This document shows, one piece after another, positions 37,606 through 46,580 of a DNA stretch of 64,000 nt. The translations under genes and the position numbers were made by a program. A model generated the notes under the pieces. It was given only the letters and a program-made list of their open reading frames with translations, was not told where the DNA came from and ran no database searches. The DNA is from UBA2779 sp965232165 (GTDB taxonomy: Bacteria; Spirochaetota; Spirochaetia; DSM-2461), in NCBI GenBank assembly GCA_965232165.1, contig CBDDOY010000001.1, positions 1,364,001-1,428,000 of the forward strand, given 5' to 3'. Each line of letters begins with the position of its first letter. Position 1 is the stretch's first letter.

Positions 37606-38973
37606 ATGAACCGTTTATTCTCGTTTGTTACGGTGACACTGCTCATCGTAAGCATGGCTTTTGCCGCCGGTGAAGCCGATTCAATGGATTCCGGTCCGGT
37701 GAATATCGAATTCTGGACCACCGAAACACAGGCTGATCGGCAGGCCACGATTCAGGTGCTTGTGGATACGTTTGAGATAATGAATCCCGGCATCACTGTC
37801 GATGTCATCCCTGTCGATGAGAACGACATGGCGACACAGATGAATGCCGCTGCCGCCGCCGGAACCCTGCCTGCTCTCATCGAAGCGGCCACCCCTAACA
37901 CTGTCGCTTTCGGGTCTGCCGGTCTCTTGAACACCGAGGCTGCGACTATGATTGTCGAGGAAATCGGCATCGACAAGTTCTACGCCGGGGTGCTGAGGCT
38001 CAATCAAATGGGCAATGGTGAAGCCTACTATTCAATGCCTTACCACGGATGGGTACAGGGAATCTGGTACCGTACCGACTGGTTTAAGGAGGCCGGACTG
38101 AATCCGCCGGGAACCTGGGATGATGTTCTCAAAGCGGCCAAGTATTTCTACGATCCGGCGAACAACCAGTATGGAATACTCGTCGGCACCAAGGCGGAAG
38201 CCTATGCCGAACAATGCTTCACTCAGTTTGCCATGTCCAACGGCGCAGGCCTGTTCGACAAAGATGGCAATCTTATCTTCAATTCGCCTGAAATGAAGGA
38301 GGCATTCGAGTACTATGCCGAATTGGCGAAATATAATCCCCCCGGCCCTCAAACCTGGCGGGCGAGGGATTATTATCTGCAAGGCAAGATGGCGATGTTC
38401 TTCTATTCAACCTACATCATGGACGACCTGGCATTGGCCGATGTCGCCGCGGGCTCCTTGACTGCCGAAAACTTCGAGAATCTAGCTGGCACCAGTTTTG
38501 ATCCTGAGTTGGTGAAGAACACGGGGATGGCTCCCATCATCCGCAATACCCGCCCGGCAGGATATGGCACCATTGTCTCCCTGGCTTTCCCTAAGACGGA
38601 CGATGCGGCAAAAACCGCCGCCGCACAGAAATTCGTCCGTTATCTCTATTCGCCTAATGCCTACATAACTTTCCTGCACATGGCTCCCGGAGGTATGAAT
38701 CCTGTCCTCAAGAGCATTGCGACTAACCCCCGCTTCCAGCAGGACCCGAAGAAAATTTTCGAGAATTATGGTCCGGAAAAAATGGCCGAAATCATCGGCG
38801 GACTGGACAGCATAGAGACTTTCGGCATCGTCGGCGGAAAACGCATCGATGCCGCAGGAGTTATCTATTCCAAGCAGATCATACCGCAGGTGATCTACAA
38901 GATTACCCAGGAAGGCATGGATGTGGACGAGGCTATGGATTGGGGCGAGGCCGAGATGAGGAAGCTGATGTAA
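37606..38973 (+). CDS. ABC transporter sugar-binding protein (family 1)
   Basis: 455 residues. Signal peptide MNRLFSFVTVTLLIVSMAFA, then NIEFWTTETQADRQATIQVL and DTFEIMNPGITVDVIPVDENDMATQMNAA as in maltose/oligosaccharide-binding proteins. The middle has YSMPYHGWVQGIWYRTDWFKEAG. It captures a carbohydrate in the periplasm for the two permeases downstream. GGAGG lies 9 bp before the ATG. No ATPase gene is present in the window; a shared MsmK/UgpC-type ATPase elsewhere is likely. A mobile repeat separates it from the permeases. Confidence 0.9.
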   Translation: MNRLFSFVTVTLLIVSMAFAAGEADSMDSGPVNIEFWTTETQADRQATIQVLVDTFEIMNPGITVDVIPVDENDMATQMNAAAAAGTLPALIEAATPNTVAFGSAGLLNTEAATMIVEEIGIDKFYAGVLRLNQMGNGEAYYSMPYHGWVQGIWYRTDWFKEAGLNPPGTWDDVLKAAKYFYDPANNQYGILVGTKAEAYAEQCFTQFAMSNGAGLFDKDGNLIFNSPEMKEAFEYYAELAKYNPPGPQTWRARDYYLQGKMAMFFYSTYIMDDLALADVAAGSLTAENFENLAGTSFDPELVKNTGMAPIIRNTRPAGYGTIVSLAFPKTDDAAKTAAAQKFVRYLYSPNAYITFLHMAPGGMNPVLKSIATNPRFQQDPKKIFENYGPEKMAEIIGGLDSIETFGIVGGKRIDAAGVIYSKQIIPQVIYKITQEGMDVDEAMDWGEAEMRKLM

Positions 38974-39028
38974 TCGAACCTCTTTCAGGAGGAGGGGGCT
39001 AAGGCCGTTGTTTTTCATAAACACTGTA

Positions 39029-39217
39029 GGGTGCCTCTAAAAAACCCATTCCGTTTTTGCCTTGCTCTTTTCCGCCTGCCTGTGCGTGTTCTGCACGCAC
39101 AGGCCGCTGCTGCGTTGCCAAAGAATTCACGTAACCCTGTTGCGCTTGAATTCTTGGCGCCTTGCATCGAAGAAAGATACTGTGCCAAATTTCAAAAGCG
39201 GTTTTTTAGAGGCGCCC
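39029..39217. mobile_element. Family-1 MITE-like repeat, 189 bp, with TGTA target duplication
   Basis: Inverted ends GGGTGCCTCTAAAAAACC and GGTTTTTTAGAGGCGCCC, flanked by TGTA at 39025-39028 and 39218-39221. Internal sequence similar to the copy at 33185 in reverse orientation. It lies inside the sugar-transport operon, between binding protein and permease genes, and could affect the transcript. Confidence 0.85.
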
Positions 39218-39265
39218 TGTAGCTGAGGAAAGCAGAAGGGTGTGATAATCAATGAGTAGGCGACT

Positions 39266-40138
39266 ATGATGACTATAAGGACGTTCCGCCAGAGAGAATC
39301 GGCATTGGGCTGGGGTTTGATACTGCCATCGTTGATTATCATCCTCAGCCTCATCCTTTACCCCATTGTCGCCAACATCATCTCGAGTTTCTACAGTGTT
39401 TCGTTGCTGGATCAGAGCAAATTTATCGGTCCTGCCAACTACATTGAGGTACTCGGCGATCCGGCTTTCTGGAAGGCGGTACTGACAACCCTGCTCTATG
39501 TGGTTTTTTCCACCGTCGGAACTACTCTCGTCGGGCTGGGGGTGGCGCTGGTGATGAACAGGCCGTTTCCCTTAAGGAGTTTGGTGAGGAGCCTGATCCT
39601 GCTCCCCTATGTCGCCCCTGTGTTCTCGGTTGTCTACGCCTGGAAGTTTTTCTTTGATCCGGTGAATGGTTTGTTCATGGACATAACCGTCGAACGGCTG
39701 GGGCTGTTTTCGGAGAGATTCAATCTGATCGGCAGCCCCGAATCAGCCCTTTGGGTGGCCATTGTTTTCTCGATCTGGAAGAATTTTCCCTTCACCTACC
39801 TTATGCTGCTTGCCCGGCTTCAAGCTATTGACAAGAATCTCTACGAGGCATCGGATGTGGACGGTGCCGGGCCTTGGCAGAAATTCCGCTACATAACCCT
39901 TCCAGAACTTTATTTTGTCATTGGGGCCTTTGTGCTGCTCCGGGTAATTTGGAATTTCAATAAATTCGAGGATATCTACCTGCTTACGGACAATGTTAAG
40001 GTGCTCTCGGTGTACACGTACTTCAAGGCATTCGTGGGAGTCGTTGACTTGGGTCAGGGTTCTGCGCTGGTGATTCTTCAGTTTGTACTGCTCATCGGGT
40101 TCATTCTCTATTATGTCAAGAGGGTGCTCAAATGGTGA
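39266..40138 (+). CDS. Sugar ABC transporter permease, MalF/UgpA type
   Basis: 290 residues, six hydrophobic helices (LGWGLILPSLIIILSLILYP at the first). The EAA cytoplasmic loop EASDVDGAGPWQKFRYITLP docks with the ATPase. Pairs with the downstream permease, which overlaps by 7 bp. ATG 39266 is followed at once by a second ATG; no strong ribosome-binding site. The upstream mobile repeat may have disturbed the leader. Confidence 0.92.
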   Translation: MMTIRTFRQRESALGWGLILPSLIIILSLILYPIVANIISSFYSVSLLDQSKFIGPANYIEVLGDPAFWKAVLTTLLYVVFSTVGTTLVGLGVALVMNRPFPLRSLVRSLILLPYVAPVFSVVYAWKFFFDPVNGLFMDITVERLGLFSERFNLIGSPESALWVAIVFSIWKNFPFTYLMLLARLQAIDKNLYEASDVDGAGPWQKFRYITLPELYFVIGAFVLLRVIWNFNKFEDIYLLTDNVKVLSVYTYFKAFVGVVDLGQGSALVILQFVLLIGFILYYVKRVLKW

Positions 40139-41091
40139 GAATACGGCGTATTCCGCGCAAAATCGGATTTCTTCTGCTGCTCCTGCTCATTATTCTCTTC
40201 ACCCTGTTTCCCTTCCTGCAGATGCTGTCCCTGTCACTCAAATATCAATGGGACTGGGGCAATCCCTCGCTGGTGCCTACTCAGGTCAATCTCGAGGCGT
40301 ATAAGGAGCTGCTCAACATTGATCAACAGGTGAAGGATGTCCCCGAATCGGTGAAGACTCTCCTGGAAGAATCTGATCTCGACCGCCATCAGCGTAAAGC
40401 GATTCTGGCAAAGTACAGGGATTCCAGTGATGTTTTCCCCTTTGCCAAATATTTTCGCAACTCTCTTACTCTTTCTTTCATGGCCGCGGCGCTGTCGGTG
40501 ACTCTGGCTGTGTTTGGGGCTTATTCCTTTAGCCGCCTGCGTTATCGCGGCAGGGGAATGATTCAGCGCGGGGTTCTGTTCGTATATATGATAGGGGGCA
40601 TACTTCTGCTCATCCCCCTATACCGCATTGCCGTCGCCTTGGGCTTTCTGGCGACTCCCGCGGGCACTTTTACCGCCCTTCTAACCATATATCTGGTTCA
40701 GACGCTGCCGGTATCCCTTTATATGCTGGGAAATTTCTTTAGAACCATTCCCTACTCCATTGAGGAGGCGGCTCTCATCGAGGGGGTCTCCAGATTCGGC
40801 ATTATCCGGCGCATCGTAATTCCTCTTTCCGCATCGGCCATTGTTACGGTATTTATCTATGCCTTTATGATTGCCTGGAACGAATATCTTTTCGCCTCGG
40901 TATTCCTGAAGGGCTACAAGGAGTTATACACTCTGCCCATCGGGCTTCGCAGCCTGTTCGTCTCAAAAAACGCCATCTGGGACCGTATCATGGCCGCTTC
41001 TATGTTAACGGCTCTGCCTGTTATGGTCTTGTTTATGGCGATTCAGAAGAATCTTACCGGAGGGCTGTCCTCAGGCGGGGTGAAGGAATGA
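40132..41091 (+). CDS. Sugar ABC transporter permease, MalG/UgpE type
   Basis: 319 residues, six helices. The EAA loop EEAALIEGVSRFGIIRRIVIP is conserved. A loop of about 80 residues after the first helix (residues 35-105, charged, e.g. LLNIDQQVKDVPESVKTLLE) is longer than in most MalG proteins, so a periplasmic insertion may adapt it to a particular binding protein. Overlaps the preceding permease by 7 bp. Confidence 0.92.
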   Translation: MVRIRRIPRKIGFLLLLLLIILFTLFPFLQMLSLSLKYQWDWGNPSLVPTQVNLEAYKELLNIDQQVKDVPESVKTLLEESDLDRHQRKAILAKYRDSSDVFPFAKYFRNSLTLSFMAAALSVTLAVFGAYSFSRLRYRGRGMIQRGVLFVYMIGGILLLIPLYRIAVALGFLATPAGTFTALLTIYLVQTLPVSLYMLGNFFRTIPYSIEEAALIEGVSRFGIIRRIVIPLSASAIVTVFIYAFMIAWNEYLFASVFLKGYKELYTLPIGLRSLFVSKNAIWDRIMAASMLTALPVMVLFMAIQKNLTGGLSSGGVKE

Positions 41092-41095
41092 AAGT

Positions 41096-41272
41096 ATGCC
41101 GGCACCTCATTCGAGTCAGGAGGCAGGCGCCTGGCACGGGGTGATAAACGGCTGCTGTGAGTTTTATGCAATGCCCCGAAGAATGTGGTTGTTTCCATAC
41201 AGTGAATTCACTGCGGTCCGGGACTTCTTGAACCCGCCTAATACACAGTCAGGAAAAGAATTAACCGAATGA
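41096..41272 (+). CDS. Short hypothetical ORF after the permease operon
   Basis: 58 codons starting at an ATG 8 bp after AAGGA, just 4 bp downstream of the permease stop. Contains CCEFYAMPRRMWLFPY and ends in QSGKELTE. It is compositionally protein-like but matches no family I recognise. It could be the truncated start of a lost catabolic gene of the sugar operon, given position and spacing. Confidence 0.3.
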   Translation: MPAPHSSQEAGAWHGVINGCCEFYAMPRRMWLFPYSEFTAVRDFLNPPNTQSGKELTE

Positions 41273-42060
41273 TCGCACCGTGCCTCGTTGAAGACCGCCG
41301 GGGATGAAATTTGTACAGTTTCCAGTTATTCAGCCCGATCAAACCAAAGTTGGAACAATACCGGGCAGAGAAGGTTTTGGAGCATTCTGATAACTCGTTT
41401 TTTCACCAGACTATACGTACTGACAAGTGGTTATTTCCTTACCACTAAGCTTCTGGGCACTGTATAGGAGTTACGCCTGCAACCGCTACCGGAGGTTTCC
41501 TGCGTGCATTCCATCCCCATCTTAAGCGTATTCCCTCATTCCCGCCCGGGATATTGTGGTCAAAACTGAAAAGTCTCCTTTGGCTTCTTTAGGGCTTGAG
41601 GCTCAAACTCAGAATCACGATCCCTGGGATTGAGCGTACTAGCGATTCTGTAATTCTTCGTCTATCGTCGTTCATTCTATATTTTGCGCCCAACGCTTGA
41701 ACTCACCTGCGGCGATGGAACACAGCGGAATTGCCGTCTGGCGGAGCAGTTCCTGCTCTCTCCTGGAACAGAATCTGTACTTGTTTGATTATTATGACGG
41801 AGTTCTTTCTACTATTGGCAAAGAACTAGAAATTGATTTCAGTAAAAAATACAGAACTGTCAAAGAAATTAGAAAAATTATTGGAGATTCTAAGAAAACT
41901 GTAACATAGTAATGGATATAATCCTTGTCGATACAGTGAATTATATCTAATTATAACTTTTTGAACTGCAAAACTCAGGGTATTACAGTTTGACAAATCC
42001 GGCATTCCAGTGTATAAGTATTATATATAGCCTATTATTCAAATTGAGAAGTGTCTTATT
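41273..42060. other. Long intergenic region with an AT-rich ORF fragment
   Basis: 788 bp. At 41697-41909 a 70-codon frame ends in LFDYYDGVLSTIGKELEIDF and KEIRKIIGDSKKTVT. The second half is much richer in A+T than the surroundings and looks like the tail of a foreign gene, not identified. The rest shows no coding signal except the kinase promoter. Confidence 0.4.
41990..42018 (+). promoter_or_regulatory. Sigma-70 promoter of the FGGY kinase gene
   Basis: TTGACA at 41990-41995 and TATAAG at 42013-42018 with the ideal 17-bp spacer, 42 bp before the ATG. Confidence 0.65.
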
Positions 42061-43437
42061 ATGCAATATTACCTTGGACTGGATATCGGGACAACTTCCA
42101 TTTCGCTAATCGTTATTGATATTGAGAATGGAAGAACTCTTCATACCGAATCCAAACAGCATAAATCCCGAATTCTCAATGATGAAGCAGATACCTACCT
42201 GCTGGAGTCGGGCAAACTCCTCGGGATTGCCCTGAAACTGGTTGATTCAGCATTGGATCAGTACCCCGGTATTGAAGGAATAGGGGTTGCCGGTCAAATG
42301 CATGGTGTACTCATCGTCGACAAAGACGGCAATGCGGTGAGTCCGGTGTATACATGGCTGGATATGCGCTCTGCCCGTCCCGGCCCTTCCGGTGGATCCT
42401 ATGTATCAGAACTGGAGGCAATCTCCGGTATAGCGATACCTCCCGGGTACGGCGGAGCCACCCTGTATAACCTGTCCAAAGTTGACGCTATACCAAACGA
42501 CTCCGAAAGCTTCTGCACAGCAACTGATTTCATCGCCATGAAGCTGGCCGGACAGAAACGCCCGGAATTAGCCCCCTCTCTCGCCCACAGCTTGGGATAT
42601 TTCGACATTGAGAGCAACATGTTCCTGTCTGATGTCTGGAAGGAGATCACATCCCTTTCGCTCCCGGAGGTTGTTGATTCAGCGAAAGTTATTGGTAACT
42701 ATAAAGGGCGAATACCGGTAACGGCAGCAATTGGGGACAACCAGGCAAGCTTCCTTGGTTCCGTGCGAAATCCCGAATGCGGAATTCTTGTGAATATCGG
42801 CACGAGCGGGCAGATCTGCTTCCTTAAATCATCGGCGCATTCGACCATCGAAACTGAGATGGAGACTCGTCCCTACCCAACCGGCGAGATTTTTCTTGTC
42901 GGCGCAAGCCTCACCGGCGGCAAGTCTTTTGACGTACTGGCCAATCTCATTGAGGATGTCGCGAAACTGCTGAATACATCCATCAACCCGTATGAGGTAC
43001 TGGACAGGTTCGTCAGAATGCCGGACTTCACGGATCAGTTGTGTGTTGAAACAACATTCAGGGGCACAAGAAAGGACCCATCGAAAACCGGATCAATTAA
43101 TGGAATATCCCTGGACAACCTGACTTTTGAACGACTGTATTGGGCGTTCGCCAAAGGTATCGTCGACGAACTCTACTATATGGTTGAACAGGGGCATGAA
43201 ATCCTGGGCAATCCGGAACTGTATGTGATTGTTTCCGGGAACGCTGTCATGAGAAACCGTTCGCTGGGCATTGAAATCAGCCGGCATTTCAACGCCCCGC
43301 TTATGGTACCGGTCCAGAAAGAATCCGCGGCACTGGGAGCAGCGTTGGCTGCAGCCGCCGGCGTACACCATGATTTGTCGGAATTGCCGGAACTGGCCGG
43401 CAGGATCGTATCCTACGAGCCGCTGATACTCGAATAA
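42061..43437 (+). CDS. FGGY-family carbohydrate kinase, sedoheptulokinase/xylulokinase-like
   Basis: 458 residues. N-terminal phosphate loop LGLDIGTTSISLIVID, substrate segment GVAGQMHGVLIVD and TWLDMRS, catalytic-base region AAIGDNQASFLGS, and the second ATP loop VNIGTSGQI; C-terminal VIVSGNAVMRN and ESAALGAALAAA. The GYGGATLYNL segment resembles sedoheptulokinase more than xylulokinase. Phosphorylates a free sugar in the cytoplasm with ATP; the exact sugar is not certain. Strong own promoter. The sugar-binding protein facing it on the other strand is broken, so the pathway may be decaying. Confidence 0.85.
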   Translation: MQYYLGLDIGTTSISLIVIDIENGRTLHTESKQHKSRILNDEADTYLLESGKLLGIALKLVDSALDQYPGIEGIGVAGQMHGVLIVDKDGNAVSPVYTWLDMRSARPGPSGGSYVSELEAISGIAIPPGYGGATLYNLSKVDAIPNDSESFCTATDFIAMKLAGQKRPELAPSLAHSLGYFDIESNMFLSDVWKEITSLSLPEVVDSAKVIGNYKGRIPVTAAIGDNQASFLGSVRNPECGILVNIGTSGQICFLKSSAHSTIETEMETRPYPTGEIFLVGASLTGGKSFDVLANLIEDVAKLLNTSINPYEVLDRFVRMPDFTDQLCVETTFRGTRKDPSKTGSINGISLDNLTFERLYWAFAKGIVDELYYMVEQGHEILGNPELYVIVSGNAVMRNRSLGIEISRHFNAPLMVPVQKESAALGAALAAAAGVHHDLSELPELAGRIVSYEPLILE

Positions 43438-43705
43438 CAAATCTGTTGGCAGGATTCTGTCAGTAATTGGCTGGACCTGGGCAATCAGAGAATCTGCTTA
43501 CAGTGTAACCATCCGAACATGTAAACGGTTCCTCTGGAGATTCAAGAGTCGGCTGGATGAGTGTGTCAGAAAAATACTTCGGGCCTTCTCTTCTGAGAAG
43601 GTCCGAATCGATAAGCCCGGGTCTAAGAAATCAGTTCTATGGTCTCCAGTCAATCCGCCTTTGCGGCGGGAAGAACTGAAGACCATGGTGACTGAATGTA
43701 TGGCA

Positions 43706-44650
43706 TTATTTGATGTACTGATTGACATTTGCAGAAGTGACCAATGTGAAGGGAACCATTGTCACTTTGGGAATGGTCTTTCCTGCCAGAATATCAGGGA
43801 TCAGCGAGATCGCTGTATTGACCTGGGCCGCACCGTCCTAGAGGACCATAGCTCGAAGAGTACCGGCTTTGACCATGCTCAGAGGACCGGAATTTCCATC
43901 AACGCCAATACAGACAACATCTTCCCGACCTACAGAATTGACAGAATTCTGGACTGCCGATGATATATCATCGTTGTCGCAGATGATGGCTTTGACATCA
44001 TCACCATGCTCTGTGATGGCATCACTCGCAAATCCCACAGCTTCGTCAGCCAACCAGTCTGCCGCGAAATCCCCGATCGGCTCCCATTTCGGATCGTCTT
44101 TCAGGACATTCAGGATGCCTTGCCCACGAGCAATCTGTGCCGAATTTCCGACAGCGCCCATCATGTGAGCGTACTTGCCGCCCTCAGGAACATGCTCCTT
44201 CACGAAGTTGGCCATGATTTCACCCGCCTCGACATCATCGGAGCCGACGAATCCGGTAGCCATTTCTTCCGTGTTGTTCGTAGTCGAATTCACCACGATG
44301 ACAGGAATGTCGGCTTCAGCACAGCGGGAAACGACGGGAGCACTGCCTTCGCTCTCCGCCGGGAGGAGAATAACGAAGTCGGCTCCTGATGAGATCGCGT
44401 TTTCCAGGAGGTTCACCTGGGTAACAGGATCGGTCATGCCATCATACAACTGCCAGCTTCCGATGACTCCCTGTGCTTCCAATTCGTTCAGGGCGTCCTT
44501 GGCGGCACCGTTGAGGGTGGCATGAAACGCATCAACAGTGTTCTTGGCGATATAGGCGACATTGACACCTCCGGCTTCAGAGCAGCCGTTGGTCCCTGCA
44601 AAGGTCAATACGAGACAAAGAAAAACGATTAATCCAACTAATTTCTTCAT
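43706..44650 (-). pseudogene. Sugar ABC transporter substrate-binding lipoprotein with in-frame amber stop
   Basis: From ATG 44650 (AAGGAG upstream): signal peptide with lipobox NGC, then VNVAYIAKNTVDAFHATLNG, DFVILLPAESEGSAP and VVNSTTNNTEEMATGFVGSD of a ribose/xylose-type binding protein. Reading ends at TAG 43838-43840 in VL*DGAAQVNTAI. The same frame then runs on for 43 sense codons (PDILAGKTIPKVTMVPFTLV) to TAA at 43706-43708, precisely where family members end. A CAG to TAG change of a conserved Gln-like position explains it. Truncated protein is 270 residues; it lacks the last strand and helix of domain 1. Confidence 0.85.
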
Positions 44651-44719
44651 AAAATACTACTCCTTGTTTATTTACAGATTTCCCCAATACCGTTTCGGTC
44701 GATTCCGGTTAGCTCCCCC

Positions 44720-44851
44720 TCACAAATATCCTCCTTTCTTATATGAAGTCCCTGCATCAATCGCTTCCACCGGGTTCGTGGCCCGATAGGGCCTGCCTTC
44801 GAAGAAGATGTTCCCGGAGTCGGTAAGAACCAGACCACTGATGATGTTCAT
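44720..44851 (-). pseudogene. Fragment of a sugar ABC transporter ATPase (RbsA/XylG type)
   Basis: Minus-strand codons give MNIISGLVLTDSGNIFFEG, RPYRATNPVEAIDAG and then unrelated residues before a stop. This is the segment after Walker A in ribose-type ATPases (LMKILSGV ... SGEI..DGKPV...SPREAIDAGI). About 40 codons survive. It lies between the IS30 copy and the binding-protein gene, suggesting IS-linked deletion of the transport operon. Confidence 0.6.
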
Positions 44852-44968
44852 CGGTACGGGTTCAGGACATAGGTAACAGATTTCAAGGTTCAGAAGAGGC
44901 ATCACCCCCCACTTTTTGTGGAGGTAAGTGTTTCTGATTGAAAGGCTTGAAACCATAGGTTCCCGCGT

Positions 44969-45955
44969 TCAATGAGTCAAAGCAACACCGGCGACATATT
45001 CATAAGGGGTCAGAAAGCCAAGGCGCTTCCTGGGACGTGTGTTTAACCTGTATTCGAGCATAGCCACATCTTCATCGGAGATCAAGGCGTAGTTGGTCTT
45101 TTTAGGCCAAACCCGGCGAGTCAGACCGACGGCATTCTCAACACTGCCCTTTTCCCAGGAGCTGTAGGGATTACAGAAATAAGTATTGATCCACAGCTTA
45201 TCCCGAAGAGGATGATGACGGCGATTTTCCTGACCGTTATCAAAAGTAATAGATCGGCGCATAGAGGGGGGCAGATCAATCAGCTTCTCAACGGGGGCTG
45301 CATTCATTTCCTTAGGAGCACACCGAGGCAGCTTTGCCAGAAGTGTAATTCCCAGAACTCGCTCCTGAAGAACCATGAGAGCTTCTTTGCTCTGTCTGCT
45401 GACGGCTGTATCGGCATCCCAGTGTCCTGCCTCCTGCCGAAGATCGACTTCGTCAGGACGATCTTCGATACCGGTCCGATTGGGTATTAGTGTGCGCCTG
45501 CCACGCTTCTGGTGCCGTTTTCGTCGATTTTTCCGTCCACAGACGAGATATTGTGTCAAATCCCGCCTTTTTTTAAAGATATACAAGTATATGGTCTCAT
45601 GGCTGATGCTTTTCCCTGGAAGATCAATCTCAATTCTCCCTGCAATTTGCCGGGGACTCCATCCGAGTTCCAGTTTTTCAATGACATATTCACGTATAAC
45701 CGGATCGCTGATCCTCTCACGTTTCCTGCTTTGCCGCCTCCGGATCTGTGACCTGCTATTGGCCCAGTATGCCTGATATCGATTGTCTTCGGCGCTGTTG
45801 TTTTTGATCTCTCTCGAAATGACCGAAGGGTTTCTATCAAGGCGACGGGCAATAGAGCGGATAGATTCTCCCCGGCGCCTGCCTGTCATAATTTCTTCTC
45901 GGTCTTCAGGGGTAAGGACCCTATACAACCTCTTAGACTGTGATGTACATTGCAT
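44969..45955 (-). CDS. IS30-family transposase, second copy
   Basis: 328 residues, same length as the copy at 16699 with eight substitutions, including GHWDADT, DKLWIN and NPYSSW. The DDE residues remain (HWDADT, ITFDNGQEN, KGSVENAVG). The Glu to Asp change beside the first catalytic Asp and Gly to Trp change might weaken it. The N-terminal HTH is intact. Confidence 0.93.
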   Translation of the reverse strand: MQCTSQSKRLYRVLTPEDREEIMTGRRRGESIRSIARRLDRNPSVISREIKNNSAEDNRYQAYWANSRSQIRRRQSRKRERISDPVIREYVIEKLELGWSPRQIAGRIEIDLPGKSISHETIYLYIFKKRRDLTQYLVCGRKNRRKRHQKRGRRTLIPNRTGIEDRPDEVDLRQEAGHWDADTAVSRQSKEALMVLQERVLGITLLAKLPRCAPKEMNAAPVEKLIDLPPSMRRSITFDNGQENRRHHPLRDKLWINTYFCNPYSSWEKGSVENAVGLTRRVWPKKTNYALISDEDVAMLEYRLNTRPRKRLGFLTPYEYVAGVALTH

Positions 45956-46025
45956 ATAGGCGGTCGCTCCTTGCTGTGCGTTTTGTGGTTATTACACACT
46001 GACAATGGATGCCGCCTTTCTCTAT

Positions 46026-46055
46026 CCCCCTCCGGGGGGTACCCCCCGGAGGGGG
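46026..46055. terminator. Perfect GC palindrome upstream of the second IS30 transposase
   Basis: Thirty bases, fully self-complementary around GGTACC, the intact version of the imperfect one at 16599. Confidence 0.5.
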
Positions 46056-46086
46056 CCGGGTGTTGCTTCTCGGACTTGAACGCGGG

Positions 46087-46580
46087 TTACCCCATGGCCC
46101 TAACCCCGATTGCAGGCATTCTGAAACGTTCTGGGATACCCGCCGGTACCGGAATCTCCCCTTATTGGGCCTGAACCGCCGGATTGACCGATGGAAAACC
46201 TCGATAAAACGGCTTGGCGGCAGGATGCCTCTCGTGGGGGGAGAGCAGGGATTTTGCAGTGGAATATTGTGTGACAGGGCGGGAAGCACTTCAAAAATCT
46301 TTCCATCGGGGTGAGAAGCATGCCTTTATCTGCTCTTAGTTTAGATATAAATTCGCCCATAATTGTGGTATTCTTTTCAAACTATTCAATATATTATTTG
46401 TGTATGGGCAGAGTCTGTTATTCTTGGTATGCTCTGCTCTTACCCCCATGAGAGCTTAGGCATGAAACAATATCTGCTGGACAATTCGGAGTGTTCTTGT
46501 CAACATTTTGCCGATTGGGCATGGGATAAAGCATTTGGCGGACTATTAAACAACTGAATAATCAAAAACAGGGTTTGTCC
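46087..46580. other. Gap upstream of the sigma-54 activator
   Basis: 494 bp. A possible short peptide from ATG 46462 (MKQYLLDNSECSCQHFADWA) ends 23 bp before the activator start, but support is weak. No sigma-54 promoter (-24/-12) is evident. No other feature is seen. Confidence 0.3.

Larger units (their letters stand above)
44962..46086 (-). mobile_element. IS30-family insertion sequence, copy 2
   Basis: About 1125 bp with the same inverted ends (CCCGCGTTCAA on each side) as copy 1, in the opposite orientation. Upstream flank contains the ATPase fragment. Target duplication is not clear. Confidence 0.85.

Noticed and set aside
46363..46557. 64-codon ORF before the sigma-54 activator
   Set aside because: No conserved motif and weak start signal; noted only as possible.
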